The translations under genes were made by a program, and so were the position numbers. The notes under the pieces were generated by a model that was not told the DNA's origin, did not search any database, and was given only the letters and a program-made list of their open reading frames with translations. Shown one piece after another: positions 1-9,553 of a DNA stretch of 64,000 bases. Where the stretch lies: the NCBI GenBank assembly GCA_965183855.1, contig CBCYMI010000029.1:1-64000 (forward strand). Reading direction: 5' to 3'. The stretch is from CBCYMI01 sp965183855 (GTDB taxonomy: Bacteria > Pseudomonadota > Alphaproteobacteria > Caulobacterales > Maricaulaceae). Every line of letters begins with the position of its first letter. The stretch's first letter is position 1.

Positions 1-2420
1 ACCAGGAAGAAGATTTTGAAGAAGCATTTGAATAATATTAATTTAAAAATAGAATATACAGCAAAAAATGACCAGGTGAACATACAAGAATTTAATCTTA
101 ACTCACAAAAAATTTCATTTGAAAGTAAAGGAAATCTTAGTTTAAATCTGAAGAATAAACGGATTTTAATGGTCTATTCTTTTGACCGTTTTAATGTTAA
201 TTTTCCTAAACTATTTGAAGATCGAATTGTTCTTGGTCAGGTTCAGTTAAATGCTAACTTAAATCTGGTTGATTATAGTCTGGATATTAAACGCTATTGG
301 TTTCTCTTTTTAATTTAAAAGGTCGCTTTTCTGGAAAACTTACTTTCCCCAAAACAGCTTTAAAACAAGCGATGATTAGACCTGATATTTTGCTTGAAGG
401 TCATATTTCTGGCTATACAAATAAGGATCAAATTATGAGTGTATGGCCTAATTTTTTGGAACCTAAAGCAAAAAATGGGTTAATCAGTCTATTAAAGAAG
501 TTTTGGTAGAAGAAACTATTTATATCTTAATATTGATCAGAAAGACTGGAAAAGAAATTTTTTTAAATCATGAAGACTTTCCTTGAAATTTAAGTATCAA
601 TATGCAAATGCCGAAATTATGGAATCATTGCCTTTTATAAGAGAAGACGAGAGGAGAGGCAGAATTAACAGGAGATAGTTTTCACCTTCAAATGCAAGAA
701 GGACAGATCGGAAAAATGACTCTATATAAAGGGCAAATCAGCCTTGATAATCTAACTCGTAAAGGAATAGCGAAGCTAACAGCTCAAATGAGAGGACCTG
801 TTCAGGAATTCCTTTAAAACTATCAAAAAGAGATCTTGGTTTTTTGATTTATCTACAACACCTTTTCTAAAGCAAGCAAATGTCAAACAGAGTTTTCTTT
901 ATTGTTAAACTGGTTTATGAGATATGATTTTAATCCTGAAAGCTTAAAAATATAAGGCACATTGGTAAAATCAAGAGTTTAAATTTAGCCCAGTAAAGGA
1001 TATTTATAGTTTTGAGAATGGAATTATTGACTTTTATGTTGATAATAATGTCTTTAATATCAGTGGAAAGGGAGATGTCGATTCTGTTCCTTTGATATTT
1101 TCATATCAGGGTTTTATGAGAGAAAACCAGGTATTTTTATTTTGAACATGCCTGTTAATCAAAGCCTTCTTGATGCGGCAGGCATAGGTCTTAGAAAATA
1201 TGCAGGCGGGAAGCATATATGAAAATTGAAGCCTATGGAGCAGGTATTAAACCAGATAAAGCCATATCTTCGTAGATTTAACGAATTGTGATGTCCATAC
1301 ACAATTTTGGCAAAAGAGAACTGGAGAAAAAGCATCTTTTAGAGTTTGACTGGAACTCTATGCCAGATGGTTATCTCATCAGAAATATTCATATCAGAGA
1401 TCAATTAAGCCAGATTGCGGGAGAAATTACTCTTGGAAAAGCTGGACAATTAATCAAGGCAGACTTTCCAATTCTTAAATCAGAGGGATTTTCAGATATT
1501 AAATTAAACATAAAAGATATTAATCCTGGCTATCAAATCAATATTGAGGGTGGCTATCTTAATATTGCAGGAATGTCCGAATTTTTATTGAGTTCTTTGG
1601 AAGATAAAAAAAGACAGCTCCCAGTTTCTCGTTGAACGCTAATCTTGAAGAAGTTCTATTTAAAGAAAAGAAAATATTTTCAGACTTTCAGCTCTATATA
1701 AATACTAAGAAAGGAGATCTTAAAACCCTTTCTTTAAATGCAAGACAAAAAAATCATGAATCTAGTTTTAATATTGCTCCTGCTGAGAATGGCAAACAGG
1801 AAATAAAAGGATCTCTTGTTGATATAGGCTCGATTTTATCGGGATTTTTAGATATTCATTCTATTGAAGAAGGAACGCTTGAAGTAAAAGGAGGTATGGA
1901 TCCTAAAAACTATGATTTAAAAGAAGTTCAGTTACATATTCATAATTTTAAATTAAAAAAGGCACCCTTTTTGGCACAATTATTATCTGTTGCATCTCTT
2001 AAAGGGTTATCAGATACTTTAAATGGGGAGGGAATTGCGTTTAACCTTTTAGAAGCATCCTTAAAGTTTTCTGAAGGTAATAAAGTTTATTTTGAAAATG
2101 CGAGAGTCTTCGGTCCTGCCATGGGAATGACTGCAACTGGATTAATCGATATGGGAGAAAATAGACTCGATATTCAAGGAACCTTAATTCCTTCTTATGG
2201 TGTTAATTCTTTTTTAGGAGAAATTCCTGTTTTGGGAGATCTCTTGACATCAAGAAAGGGGGAAGGTGTCTTTGGATTAACCTATACGATGAAAGGGGAA
2301 TTGGAAGAAGTGCAAATATTTATCAATCCGCTTTCTGTTTTAACACCTGGAATATTTAGAAGAATATTTGAAGGTGAAAGAGTCATTTTAAAAGAGAGAA
2401 AAACTGAAGAGCAAGAATGA
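1..2420 (+). pseudogene. Decayed AsmA/YhdP-like (DUF3971 type) envelope protein gene, 5' end outside the window
   Basis: Successive reading frames on the plus strand (16-318, 297-509, short pieces to about 1280, 1288-1635 and 1632-2420) read like one long protein broken by several frameshifts and stops. The last 262 codons are best preserved. They contain the family-typical C-terminal part with the segments FGPAMGMTATGLIDMG and IPVLGDLLTSRKGEGVFGL, ending in a NPLSVLTPGIFRRIFEG-like tail. Proteins of this family span the periplasm and are linked to phospholipid or outer-membrane lipid homeostasis. The position next to tyrS is common in alphaproteobacteria. At least four lesions are needed to explain the frames, so I read it as a pseudogene. 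The last fragment could still be translated as a short protein. Confidence 0.8.
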
Positions 2421-2569
2421 TGATATATATTCATTCATTTGTCTTCATTACGTGATATTGATTGCGCGATATTGTTTTATTTCCTTACTTGTCTGAGGGA
2501 TAAAAAGTCCATAATTATTATGAATAAAGCCATTTGACCATCAATATATAACGCTATTTATGACTCAAC

Positions 2570-2613
2570 GGGTCTGATATTTACGATCATTGGGTCTGAT
2601 ATTTATGATCATT
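2570..2613. repeat. Two tandem 22-bp units between the AsmA-like remnant and tyrS
   Basis: The unit at 2570-2591 is repeated at 2592-2613 with one C/T difference. Each unit starts GGGTCTGATATTTA and ends GATCATT. It lies in a 287-bp convergent gap with no other gene visible. The run of T after the second copy does not follow a clear hairpin, so I do not call it a terminator. Function is unknown. Confidence 0.85.
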
Positions 2614-2707
2614 TTTTTAATGTGAGAATAGTTTCATACAATATCAATCTAAAACAATAATAAGATTTCAATAAATATATAAGATTATATGGTATTTAAG
2701 CAGTATT

Positions 2708-3970
2708 TTAGTTCTGTTTTATACGAATAAGAACATGTTTCTTTTTACCTATAGATAATTTAGCAGTTAAGTTTGAAGATAAAAAGTCATTTACCTCAAG
2801 CATTCTTTTGGGATCTTTAATAATCTGATCATTGAGCTTAAGGGCGTTTGCTTTTATATGTCTTTTTGCTTCTCCTCTCGATTGTACTAATCCTGTCTTG
2901 ATTGCAAGATCCAAAATAGATATTTCTTGTTTGATTTCTTGCTGATTTATATTAATACTTGGAAGACCGTCACTTATTCCTGTTCCTGAAAAGGTTTCTT
3001 TTGCTGTTGTTAAAGCTTGTTTTGCAGCGAGTTGACCGTGTAAAAGAGACGTTGTCTCATTTGCAAGTTTTTCTTTGGCAAGATTGATTTCTTCTCCTTT
3101 TAATTGTTCATAATATTCTATTTCATTGAGAGGAATGTCTGTAAATAAACGCATAAAACGTCCAACATCTCTGTCATCGATATTACGCCAGAATTGCCAA
3201 TAATCATAAGAACTTAAAAGCTCAGGATTTAACCATATGGCACCTTTCTCGGTTTTTCCCATTTTGGCTCCAGATGCTGTTGTGATTAATGGGCAGGTAA
3301 GACCATATACTTCTGTATTTTTAATCCTTCGAATAATATCAACACCGTTAATAATATTGCCCCATTGATCGGATCCTCCTATTTGAAGTCGGCACGCCAT
3401 ACGATTATATAATTCCAAAAAATCATAGGCTTGTAATAACATATAATTAAATTCCAAGAATGTAAGAGGTTGTTCTCTGTCAAGGCGACGTTTGACATTT
3501 TCCATTTGAATCATTTTATTAATGGTAAAATGTTTCCCAAAATCTCTTAAAAGCTCAATATAATTAAGCTTTGTCAACCATTCTGTATTATCCTGAATAA
3601 TGGGAGCATTTTCAGTATTAAAGTCAAGATAATATTGAAATGTTTTTAAAATATTTTTTTTATATTCTGAAATCATTTCCAGTGTTAGCAAAGGACGCGT
3701 TTTATCTTTTCCTGAAGGATCTCCAACCAATGTTGTGCCTCCTCCAAGCAGAATAATTGGAGTATGCCCTGCCTGCTGAAATTTTCGTAACATCATGATT
3801 GGCAATAAATGACCAATATGAAGGCTGGTTGCAGTTAAATCAAAGCCTGCATATAGTTTGATTTTTTTAGTTGAGGCATAAGCATCCAATGCTTTAAGAT
3901 TGGTTGCTTGGTAATAATATCCTCTTTTAACAATGAGTTGAATAATTTCGGATTGAAATGATTGGAGCAC
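2708..3970 (-). CDS. tyrS: Tyrosyl-tRNA synthetase
   Basis: This 420-residue class I aminoacyl-tRNA synthetase charges tRNA-Tyr in the cytoplasm. The HIGH motif is at residues 51-54 (SLHIGH). The second ATP-binding signature is KMGKT at 236-240, the alphaproteobacterial-looking form of KMSKS. The tyrosine pocket segments GGSDQWGN (about 198-205) and FLEFNYMLLQAYDF (about 171-184) are present. The C-terminal 70 residues look like an S4 RNA-binding domain (SRGEAKRHI). Length matches the TyrS family of about 400-420 residues. It is divergent to anmK with a 77-bp gap, so both promoters must lie there. No T-box or other leader is visible. Confidence 0.97.
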   Translation of the reverse strand: MLQSFQSEIIQLIVKRGYYYQATNLKALDAYASTKKIKLYAGFDLTATSLHIGHLLPIMMLRKFQQAGHTPIILLGGGTTLVGDPSGKDKTRPLLTLEMISEYKKNILKTFQYYLDFNTENAPIIQDNTEWLTKLNYIELLRDFGKHFTINKMIQMENVKRRLDREQPLTFLEFNYMLLQAYDFLELYNRMACRLQIGGSDQWGNIINGVDIIRRIKNTEVYGLTCPLITTASGAKMGKTEKGAIWLNPELLSSYDYWQFWRNIDDRDVGRFMRLFTDIPLNEIEYYEQLKGEEINLAKEKLANETTSLLHGQLAAKQALTTAKETFSGTGISDGLPSININQQEIKQEISILDLAIKTGLVQSRGEAKRHIKANALKLNDQIIKDPKRMLEVNDFLSSNLTAKLSIGKKKHVLIRIKQN

Positions 3971-4047
3971 GAAATTGTCCCTTCCCTAAAATAGTTTAAA
4001 ATACTAGTATATATTTTTTATCTTTTGGATCAATCTGGTTATAAAAA

Positions 4048-5184
4048 ATGAAACTTAAAAAAGCAATTGGTATTATGAGCGGAACATCTTTGGACGCAGT
4101 AGATATTGCATTAATTAAAACAGATGGCATGCAAAAAGTTTATCCACAATGTGCAAAAAGCTATTCTTATACAAAGATGGAAAGACAGTTTTTACAAGAC
4201 AGTGTTGAGTGTGCTTTAAATTGGAGATTTAAAGGTAATAAGCCTGAATTCTTAACTCAGGCTGAAAATAAATTTACGGAAATCATAAAAAACTATCTTG
4301 AGAAATTTCTAAAAATATTTTCAATTCATAAAAATGAGATTGACCTTATCGGATTTCATGGACAAACATTAATTCATCTTCCTCCTAGGCATAAGAAGGA
4401 AAAGGGAAAAACACTACAAATGGGAAATGGTGCATTATTAGCTCAAAAAATATCGATTCCTGTTATAAATAATTTTAGAAGCAAGGATATGAAATATGGA
4501 GGGCAGGGAGCGCCTTTGGTTCCCATTTATCATTTTGCGCTTATGGCAAATAACACGTTTAAAAAGCCAGTGCTTATTTTAAATATTGGTGGTGTTGCAA
4601 ATCTTACAATTATAAAGAATAACCAGATCGATCAAATGATTTCAGGAGATACAGGTCCTGGAAATGGACCTTTGGATTGCTGGGTAGAGCTCCATCAAAA
4701 AGGAAATATGGATCAAAATGGTCAATATGCATCCAAAGGTATTGTTTCAAAAAAAATGCTGGCTGAATTTAAGCAATTAGCCTTTTTTAATCAATCTTTT
4801 CCAAAATCAGCAGATCGTTGGGATTTTGACTTTACAGAAAAATTAAAGGAAAACAGGATAAAATTTGAAGATGGGTGTGCGACCTTGTTGACACTTACGG
4901 TAAGCAGTATTGTTGACTGTATTCACTCTTATGCGAATACAGCACAACAGCTTATTATTGTTGGAGGAGGCAGACATAATCATGAATTAATCAGGCAATT
5001 GAAAAAAAACCTGAAAATGGAGGTCTGTAGTGCAGAGCAAATAGGGTGGGAGGGAGATTTTACAGAGGCAGAAGCGTTTGCATATTTAGCAGTTCGTTCA
5101 TTAAAAGGAAAGGCTTTAACATTTCCATCAACAACAGGCGTTGAAAAACCTGTATCAGGGGGCGAGTATCATTCCATAAAATGA
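4048..5184 (+). CDS. anmK: Anhydro-N-acetylmuramic acid kinase
   Basis: This 378-residue protein phosphorylates and opens 1,6-anhydro-MurNAc to MurNAc-6-phosphate, a step of peptidoglycan recycling in the cytoplasm. The N-terminal phosphate-binding motif GIMSGTSLDAVD is at residues 8-19. The later family blocks IGFHGQTL, GDTGPGNGPLDCWV and the C-terminal GWEGDFTEAEAFAYLAVR are all present. Length is normal for the family. The tyrS-anmK divergent pair is a recurrent alphaproteobacterial arrangement. It fits functionally with the cytoplasmic-looking amidase at 34196-35032, which could release the muropeptide sugar precursors. The downstream hydrolase gene is convergent. Confidence 0.95.
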   Translation: MKLKKAIGIMSGTSLDAVDIALIKTDGMQKVYPQCAKSYSYTKMERQFLQDSVECALNWRFKGNKPEFLTQAENKFTEIIKNYLEKFLKIFSIHKNEIDLIGFHGQTLIHLPPRHKKEKGKTLQMGNGALLAQKISIPVINNFRSKDMKYGGQGAPLVPIYHFALMANNTFKKPVLILNIGGVANLTIIKNNQIDQMISGDTGPGNGPLDCWVELHQKGNMDQNGQYASKGIVSKKMLAEFKQLAFFNQSFPKSADRWDFDFTEKLKENRIKFEDGCATLLTLTVSSIVDCIHSYANTAQQLIIVGGGRHNHELIRQLKKNLKMEVCSAEQIGWEGDFTEAEAFAYLAVRSLKGKALTFPSTTGVEKPVSGGEYHSIK

Positions 5185-5290
5185 GTTATATTCTTAACCA
5201 ATTTTTATCAGTGAAAATAGAAATGGAATTTGAAATATACTTTTTCTGATAAGATGAGTAAAGCCAGAACCTATAATGATAGCACCTGTT

Positions 5291-5947
5291 TTAAACAGGC
5301 TGATCAGAGATGATTCTATCGTCAATATATTCAGAAGCATTTTTTACCAAATCATCTAAAAAACTCTCCCGATAAAAATGATCGGCATAAGCAACCGATT
5401 TATGGGAAACATGTCTTCCCTTTTGAGTTCTAATTCTGGGTACAAATTTTTCTATTTCTTCAGCTGGAACAATTTTATCTTCGGTTCCATAAAGAACAAT
5501 CCCTGATGATGGGCAGGGAGCAAGAAATGAAAAATCATAAGTATTTACAGGAGGAGAAATAGAAATAAATCCACGAATTTCTGGTCTGCGCATTAAAAGC
5601 TGCATTGCAATCCAGGCTCCAAAAGAATATCCTGTTGTCCAGCAAAAAGGAGCATTGGGATTAAAACTTTGTACCCAATCTAATGCTGCGGCTGCATCTG
5701 CTAATTCTCCAGCTCCTTGATCATATTGTCCCTGGCTGCGTCCCGTTCCTCTGTAATTAAATGCAAGTACTGAAAACTTTCTTTCTTTAAAAATCTTGAA
5801 TAAAGCAACAGAAACACGGTGATCCATATGCCCTCCTGCTTTTGGGTGTGGTGAGAGGATAAGAGCAATGGGTGCCCTTTCTTGTTTGGATGCATAATAT
5901 CTGCCTTCAAGTCTGCCGACGGGACCTGAAAAAATAACGCCTGGCAT
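5291..5947 (-). CDS. Alpha/beta hydrolase, COG2945-like
   Basis: This 218-residue single-domain alpha/beta hydrolase has the nucleophile elbow GYSFG with Ser108. Likely acid Asp156 lies in YGTEDKIVP and His190 in ADHFY, giving a complete catalytic triad. An early HPHP-like segment (SPHPKAGGHMDH, about 32-43) is typical of the small hydrolases of this group. The substrate is not known for the family, and nothing here reveals it. It is divergent to the Fe-S regulator and SUF operon, a neighbourhood seen in other alphaproteobacteria, but I see no mechanistic link. There is no signal peptide. The stop overlaps a short palindrome (CCTGTTTTAAACAGG, 5285-5299). Confidence 0.85.
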   Translation of the reverse strand: MPGVIFSGPVGRLEGRYYASKQERAPIALILSPHPKAGGHMDHRVSVALFKIFKERKFSVLAFNYRGTGRSQGQYDQGAGELADAAAALDWVQSFNPNAPFCWTTGYSFGAWIAMQLLMRRPEIRGFISISPPVNTYDFSFLAPCPSSGIVLYGTEDKIVPAEEIEKFVPRIRTQKGRHVSHKSVAYADHFYRESFLDDLVKNASEYIDDRIISDQPV

Positions 5948-6158
5948 AATTGTGATCTCCCGTTAATATCTGATAAAAGGTTTCATTTATTTTTATATTT
6001 AAATTTTACTCATTTACCCAAACTAAATATGATTAAACAAGCTTTTAATTTGTAAATAGCGCTTTTATATAGTTTTTTTGCTGAAAACAATAGAAATCTT
6101 GGTAAATATATATAGAAAATATAATAAATATATAATGGCGCTCTATTAATTTGCTAAT

Positions 6159-6190
6159 ATTCTTGACTAAATTACTCAAGAATATTAAAT
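6159..6190 (+). promoter_or_regulatory. IscR type-1-like operator overlapping the promoter of the Fe-S regulator/SUF operon
   Basis: A perfect inverted repeat of 11 bases (AATATTCTTGA, 6156-6166, and its complement, 6176-6186, with a 9-base spacer) lies upstream of the Rrf2 gene. By hand, its central 25 bases (6159-6183) agree at 22 of 25 positions with the E. coli IscR type-1 consensus as I remember it, including the GACT core. TTGACT (6163-6168) can serve as a -35 box and TTAAAT (6185-6190) as a -10 box with 16 bp spacing. A bound regulator would therefore cover the promoter. This indicates autoregulated repression by the downstream Fe-S Rrf2 protein. The site is seen in sequence; the regulation is inferred. 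Confidence 0.75.
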
Positions 6191-6251
6191 TATAAACAAG
6201 ATAGTGTTTATAAAAAATAGAAGCAAGTTTTTTATATTTGAGTATAAGGGT

Positions 6252-6665
6252 ATGAAACTAGGTACAAAAGCAAGGTATGCTGTGATGGCAATTGCAGATA
6301 TTGCAATTCATCAAAAGCTTGGACGAGTAACATTAGCTGAAATTGCATCAAGACAAGAAATTTCACAGTCTTATCTTGAACAATTGCTCAATAGAATGAA
6401 AAAGACAAGGATTGTCGAAAGTATAAGAGGGCCTAAGGGAGGCTATAGATTGGCTAGAAGTGTTTCTGAAATTAAAATTTTAGATATTATCAATTCGGTT
6501 GATGAAACAATTACAATGACAGGCTGTCAAGATAAAGGAGAAACAGGGTGTTCTGGAAAAAAGACAAAATGTATCGGGCATTATTTATGGGTTTCATTAA
6601 GTGATCATATTAAAACGTTTTTAACAGATATTACGATTGAAGATTTACTGAATAAAACTATTTAG
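6252..6665 (+). CDS. iscR: Rrf2-family Fe-S cluster-sensing transcriptional regulator, IscR-like
   Basis: From the ATG at 6252 the protein has 137 residues and begins MKLGTKARYAVMA, matching the usual IscR start. A GTG at 6204 would add 16 residues with no family support. The N-terminal winged helix contains the recognition segment SQSYLEQLLNRM and the wing RGPKGGYRLAR. The cluster ligands of IscR are present as Cys92, Cys100 and Cys107, followed by His110. Spacing between the cysteines is slightly wider than in E. coli. It leads the SUF gene set, and an IscR-type operator overlaps its promoter. It probably represses the operon when it carries a [2Fe-2S] cluster. The SD-like AAGGG sits unusually close to the ATG. 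Confidence 0.9.
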   Translation: MKLGTKARYAVMAIADIAIHQKLGRVTLAEIASRQEISQSYLEQLLNRMKKTRIVESIRGPKGGYRLARSVSEIKILDIINSVDETITMTGCQDKGETGCSGKKTKCIGHYLWVSLSDHIKTFLTDITIEDLLNKTI

Positions 6666-6691
6666 ATCAGATTTATGATTAAAAACACACT

Positions 6692-6723
6692 TTTATCACA
6701 AGTAATAATTTTAATGTGATAAA
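6692..6723. repeat. Inverted repeat in the iscR-desulfurase gap
   Basis: TTTATCACA (6692-6700) and its exact complement TGTGATAAA (6715-6723) flank a 14-base AT-rich spacer in the 134-bp gap after iscR. No T-run follows, so it is not a canonical terminator. It could be a processing or stability hairpin that sets the ratio of regulator to SUF mRNA, or a second protein-binding site. Confidence 0.6.
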
Positions 6724-6799
6724 GACATAAAATCTATAAAATAGGTCAATAAAAAAGATAATAGAAGGTTAAAAATAAAATGACTAGGAGATAAAACAA

Positions 6800-8011
6800 A
6801 TGGATATATATCTGGATCATGCGGCAAGTTCACCTTTAAGACCAGAAGCTTTCAAATATATGACTGAAATTTTTCAAATGACTGGAAATGCAGCTTCTAT
6901 ACATCGCAAAGGGCGTAATTTAGAAAATATACTGGAAACAGCAAGAGAAGAAATTGCACAAAGCATGAATGCTCAAAGCAAAGATATTGTGTTTACATCA
7001 GGAGGAACAGAATCCAATAATACGATTATTCATTCAAGACCTTGGAAGAAAATTATATGTTCGTGTCTGGAACATGATAGTATTCTAAATCCAGCTCATA
7101 ATATTATTCCTTCAATTCCTGTTAAAACCATTCCAATATCAGGCTTTGGGCATATTGATCTTGATTGGCTTGAGGATTGTTTGAGCTTTGAGAGTAAAAC
7201 TGATTTTAATCAGACAGGAGAAATTTTAGTTTCTATTTTAGCTGCTAGTGGTGATTTGGGAAGCGTACAGCCTGTTGAAGAAATTTCCCGTATTTGTCAA
7301 AAATATGGAGCATGGTTTCATTGTGATTCAGCACAATATTTTGGAAAAACCAGTTTTGATGTTCAAAGGATTAATGCAGATTCTATTTCTTTGTCTGCGC
7401 ATAAAATTGGAGGACCTCAGGGAATTGGAGCTTTGATTTTAAAACCTGGGATAAACTCCATTCGACCTTTTAATCAAGGTGGTGGACAGGAACGAAATCG
7501 TCGTTCTGGAACAAGTCCTGTTGCGTTAGCGGGTGGGTTTGGAAAAGCTGCAAAACAGGTCAGTCAGGAAGTTAAAACAGGAATCTTGCAGCATTATAAA
7601 AAATGGTATTTGAAATTATATGAGGGATTAAAAAATATATCTTCTGATATTCTTATACATGGTAATCTTAACAAAAATAGCCAAAAACAGAGCTCTGCTT
7701 TTTTTTCTGAGTCTTCGATTGTCAATAATATCTTAAGTTTTACAACGCCTGGATGGAGTGCACAGGAACAGGTTATTCATCTTGATTTACAAGGAATTGC
7801 AATTAGTGCAGGTTCTGCCTGTTCTTCTGGGAAAAACAAAATGCCAGTTGCGTATCAGGAAATTCTAAAAGGTCAGAATCAAACTCCTGACTGGGCTAAG
7901 GATACGGTTAGAATAAGCACAGGATGGACAAATACAGATGATGATATTGAAGCATTTTTAAATATTTGGGGAGAGATTTATGCAAAACAGAAACTTAAAA
8001 ACCAAACCTAG
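6800..8011 (+). CDS. Cysteine desulfurase, NifS/IscS-like (group I)
   Basis: This 403-residue PLP enzyme takes sulfur from cysteine as a persulfide for Fe-S cluster assembly. The N-terminal YLDHAASSPLRPEA segment, the PLP lysine Lys202 in SLSAHKIGGPQG, and the flexible-loop catalytic Cys341 in SAGSACSSGK mark it as the group I type. It is distinct from the group II SufS encoded later in the same operon (11713-12966). Two desulfurases in one SUF operon is a known alphaproteobacterial layout. The start has a clear SD (GGAG, about 6788). sufB follows after 27 bp, so the genes are probably co-transcribed. Confidence 0.93.
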   Translation: MDIYLDHAASSPLRPEAFKYMTEIFQMTGNAASIHRKGRNLENILETAREEIAQSMNAQSKDIVFTSGGTESNNTIIHSRPWKKIICSCLEHDSILNPAHNIIPSIPVKTIPISGFGHIDLDWLEDCLSFESKTDFNQTGEILVSILAASGDLGSVQPVEEISRICQKYGAWFHCDSAQYFGKTSFDVQRINADSISLSAHKIGGPQGIGALILKPGINSIRPFNQGGGQERNRRSGTSPVALAGGFGKAAKQVSQEVKTGILQHYKKWYLKLYEGLKNISSDILIHGNLNKNSQKQSSAFFSESSIVNNILSFTTPGWSAQEQVIHLDLQGIAISAGSACSSGKNKMPVAYQEILKGQNQTPDWAKDTVRISTGWTNTDDDIEAFLNIWGEIYAKQKLKNQT

Positions 8012-8038
8012 AAAAATACATAAAAAGGGTCTATAAAA

Positions 8039-9517
8039 ATGTCTGCAATCAAAGAAACAGTTGAACATATTTCAAAATTAAAAGCCAAAAACTACACATA
8101 TGGTTTTTTTTCTGATATAGAACAAGAATATGCCCCAAAAGGATTAAATGAAAAGATAATTGAGTTTATTTCAGCTAAAAAAAATGAGCCTCAATGGATG
8201 TTGGATTGGCGACTTTCAGCATATCAGAAATGGTTGGGAATGTCAGAACCTAACTGGGCAAAGCTATCTTATAATCCTATTGATTATCAGGATATTTACT
8301 ATTATGCATCTCCTAAAAGCATGAAAGACAACAGACCTGAAAGTCTCGAAGATGTAGATCCAGAAATCCTCAAAATTTATGATAAGCTTGGAATTCCTTT
8401 GAAGGAACAAGAAGTGTTAGCAGGCGTTCAAGGAGCCCCAAAACTTGCTGTAGATGCCGTATTTGATTCTGTTTCTGTTGCAACAACGTTTAAAGAGGAA
8501 CTTGCAAAGGCAGGAGTCATTTTTTGTTCTATCTCTGAAGCAATCCAAGATCACCCAGAATTGGTTCGTAAATATTTGGGAAGTGTTGTTCCTGTAAATG
8601 ATAATTTTTTTGCAGCATTAAATTCGGCGGTGTTTTCAGATGGCTCTTTTGTATATATTCCTAAGGGAGTGCGTTGTCCAATGGAATTATCAACTTATTT
8701 TCGAATGAATGCAATTGGTACAGGACAATTTGAACGGACACTTATTATTGCAGACAAGGCTTCTTATGTTTCCTATCTTGAAGGGTGTACGGCTCCTATG
8801 AGAGATGAAAACCAATTGCATGCCGCAGTCGTTGAGCTTGTTGTACTTGATGAAGCAGAAATTAAATATTCTACAGTTCAAAACTGGTGGCCTGGTGATG
8901 AAGAAGGCAAAGGAGGAATTTATAACTTTGTTACCAAAAGAGCACACTGTCTTGGGGTGCGTTCCAAAGTATCATGGACACAAATAGAGACAGGATCTGC
9001 GATTACATGGAAATATCCTTCCTGTGTATTACTTGGCGATGAATCTCAAGGAGAATTTTATTCGATTGCGGTTACCAATGGTATGCAGCAGGCAGATACA
9101 GGAACAAAAATGTTTCATTTTGGACGGAATACAAAATCAAGAATTGTTTCCAAGGGAATTTCTGCAGGACGTTCAAATAATACGTATAGAGGATTGGTAA
9201 AAACCCATTCTAAATCTGAAGGAGCAAGGAACTTTACACAATGTGATAGTTTGTTAATTGGAGATCAATGTGGTGCACATACCATTCCCTATATTGAAAC
9301 AAAACTGCCTCAGGCACAATTTGAACATGAGGCAACAACATCAAAACTCTCTGAAGAACAATTATTTTATTGTCGTCAGAGAGGATTGCCAGAAGAAGAA
9401 GCAATTGCGTTGCTTATCAATGGGTTTTGTCGTGAAGTATTACAAACTTTACCGATGGAGTTTACGGCAGAAGCTCAAAAATTATTAGCAATTAGTCTTG
9501 AAGGTAGTGTTGGCTAG
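8039..9517 (+). CDS. sufB: Fe-S cluster scaffold subunit SufB
   Basis: This 492-residue SufB forms the SufBCD scaffold on which clusters are built in the cytoplasm. Typical SufB blocks are present: YYYASPK, the long FSDGSFVYIPKGVRCPMELS region, LEGCTAPM, and the C-terminal core with FTQCDSLLIGDQCGAHTIPY and EHEATTSKLSEEQLFYCRQRG. The length agrees with SufB of about 480-500 residues and exceeds that of SufD. It follows the first desulfurase by 27 bp and precedes sufC by 36 bp. This fits a single transcript from the IscR-type promoter. Confidence 0.97.
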   Translation: MSAIKETVEHISKLKAKNYTYGFFSDIEQEYAPKGLNEKIIEFISAKKNEPQWMLDWRLSAYQKWLGMSEPNWAKLSYNPIDYQDIYYYASPKSMKDNRPESLEDVDPEILKIYDKLGIPLKEQEVLAGVQGAPKLAVDAVFDSVSVATTFKEELAKAGVIFCSISEAIQDHPELVRKYLGSVVPVNDNFFAALNSAVFSDGSFVYIPKGVRCPMELSTYFRMNAIGTGQFERTLIIADKASYVSYLEGCTAPMRDENQLHAAVVELVVLDEAEIKYSTVQNWWPGDEEGKGGIYNFVTKRAHCLGVRSKVSWTQIETGSAITWKYPSCVLLGDESQGEFYSIAVTNGMQQADTGTKMFHFGRNTKSRIVSKGISAGRSNNTYRGLVKTHSKSEGARNFTQCDSLLIGDQCGAHTIPYIETKLPQAQFEHEATTSKLSEEQLFYCRQRGLPEEEAIALLINGFCREVLQTLPMEFTAEAQKLLAISLEGSVG

Positions 9518-9553
9518 TCAACCTAGTTTAAAGTATTTTATTAGAGTGAAAAA

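Noticed and set aside
5285..5299. Terminator between anmK and the hydrolase
   Set aside because: The palindrome CCTGTTTTAAACAGG has almost no loop and no T-run on either side.
6204..6251. N-terminal extension of the Fe-S regulator from a GTG start
   Set aside because: The added 16 residues are not seen in IscR-like proteins, whose N terminus matches the ATG at 6252.
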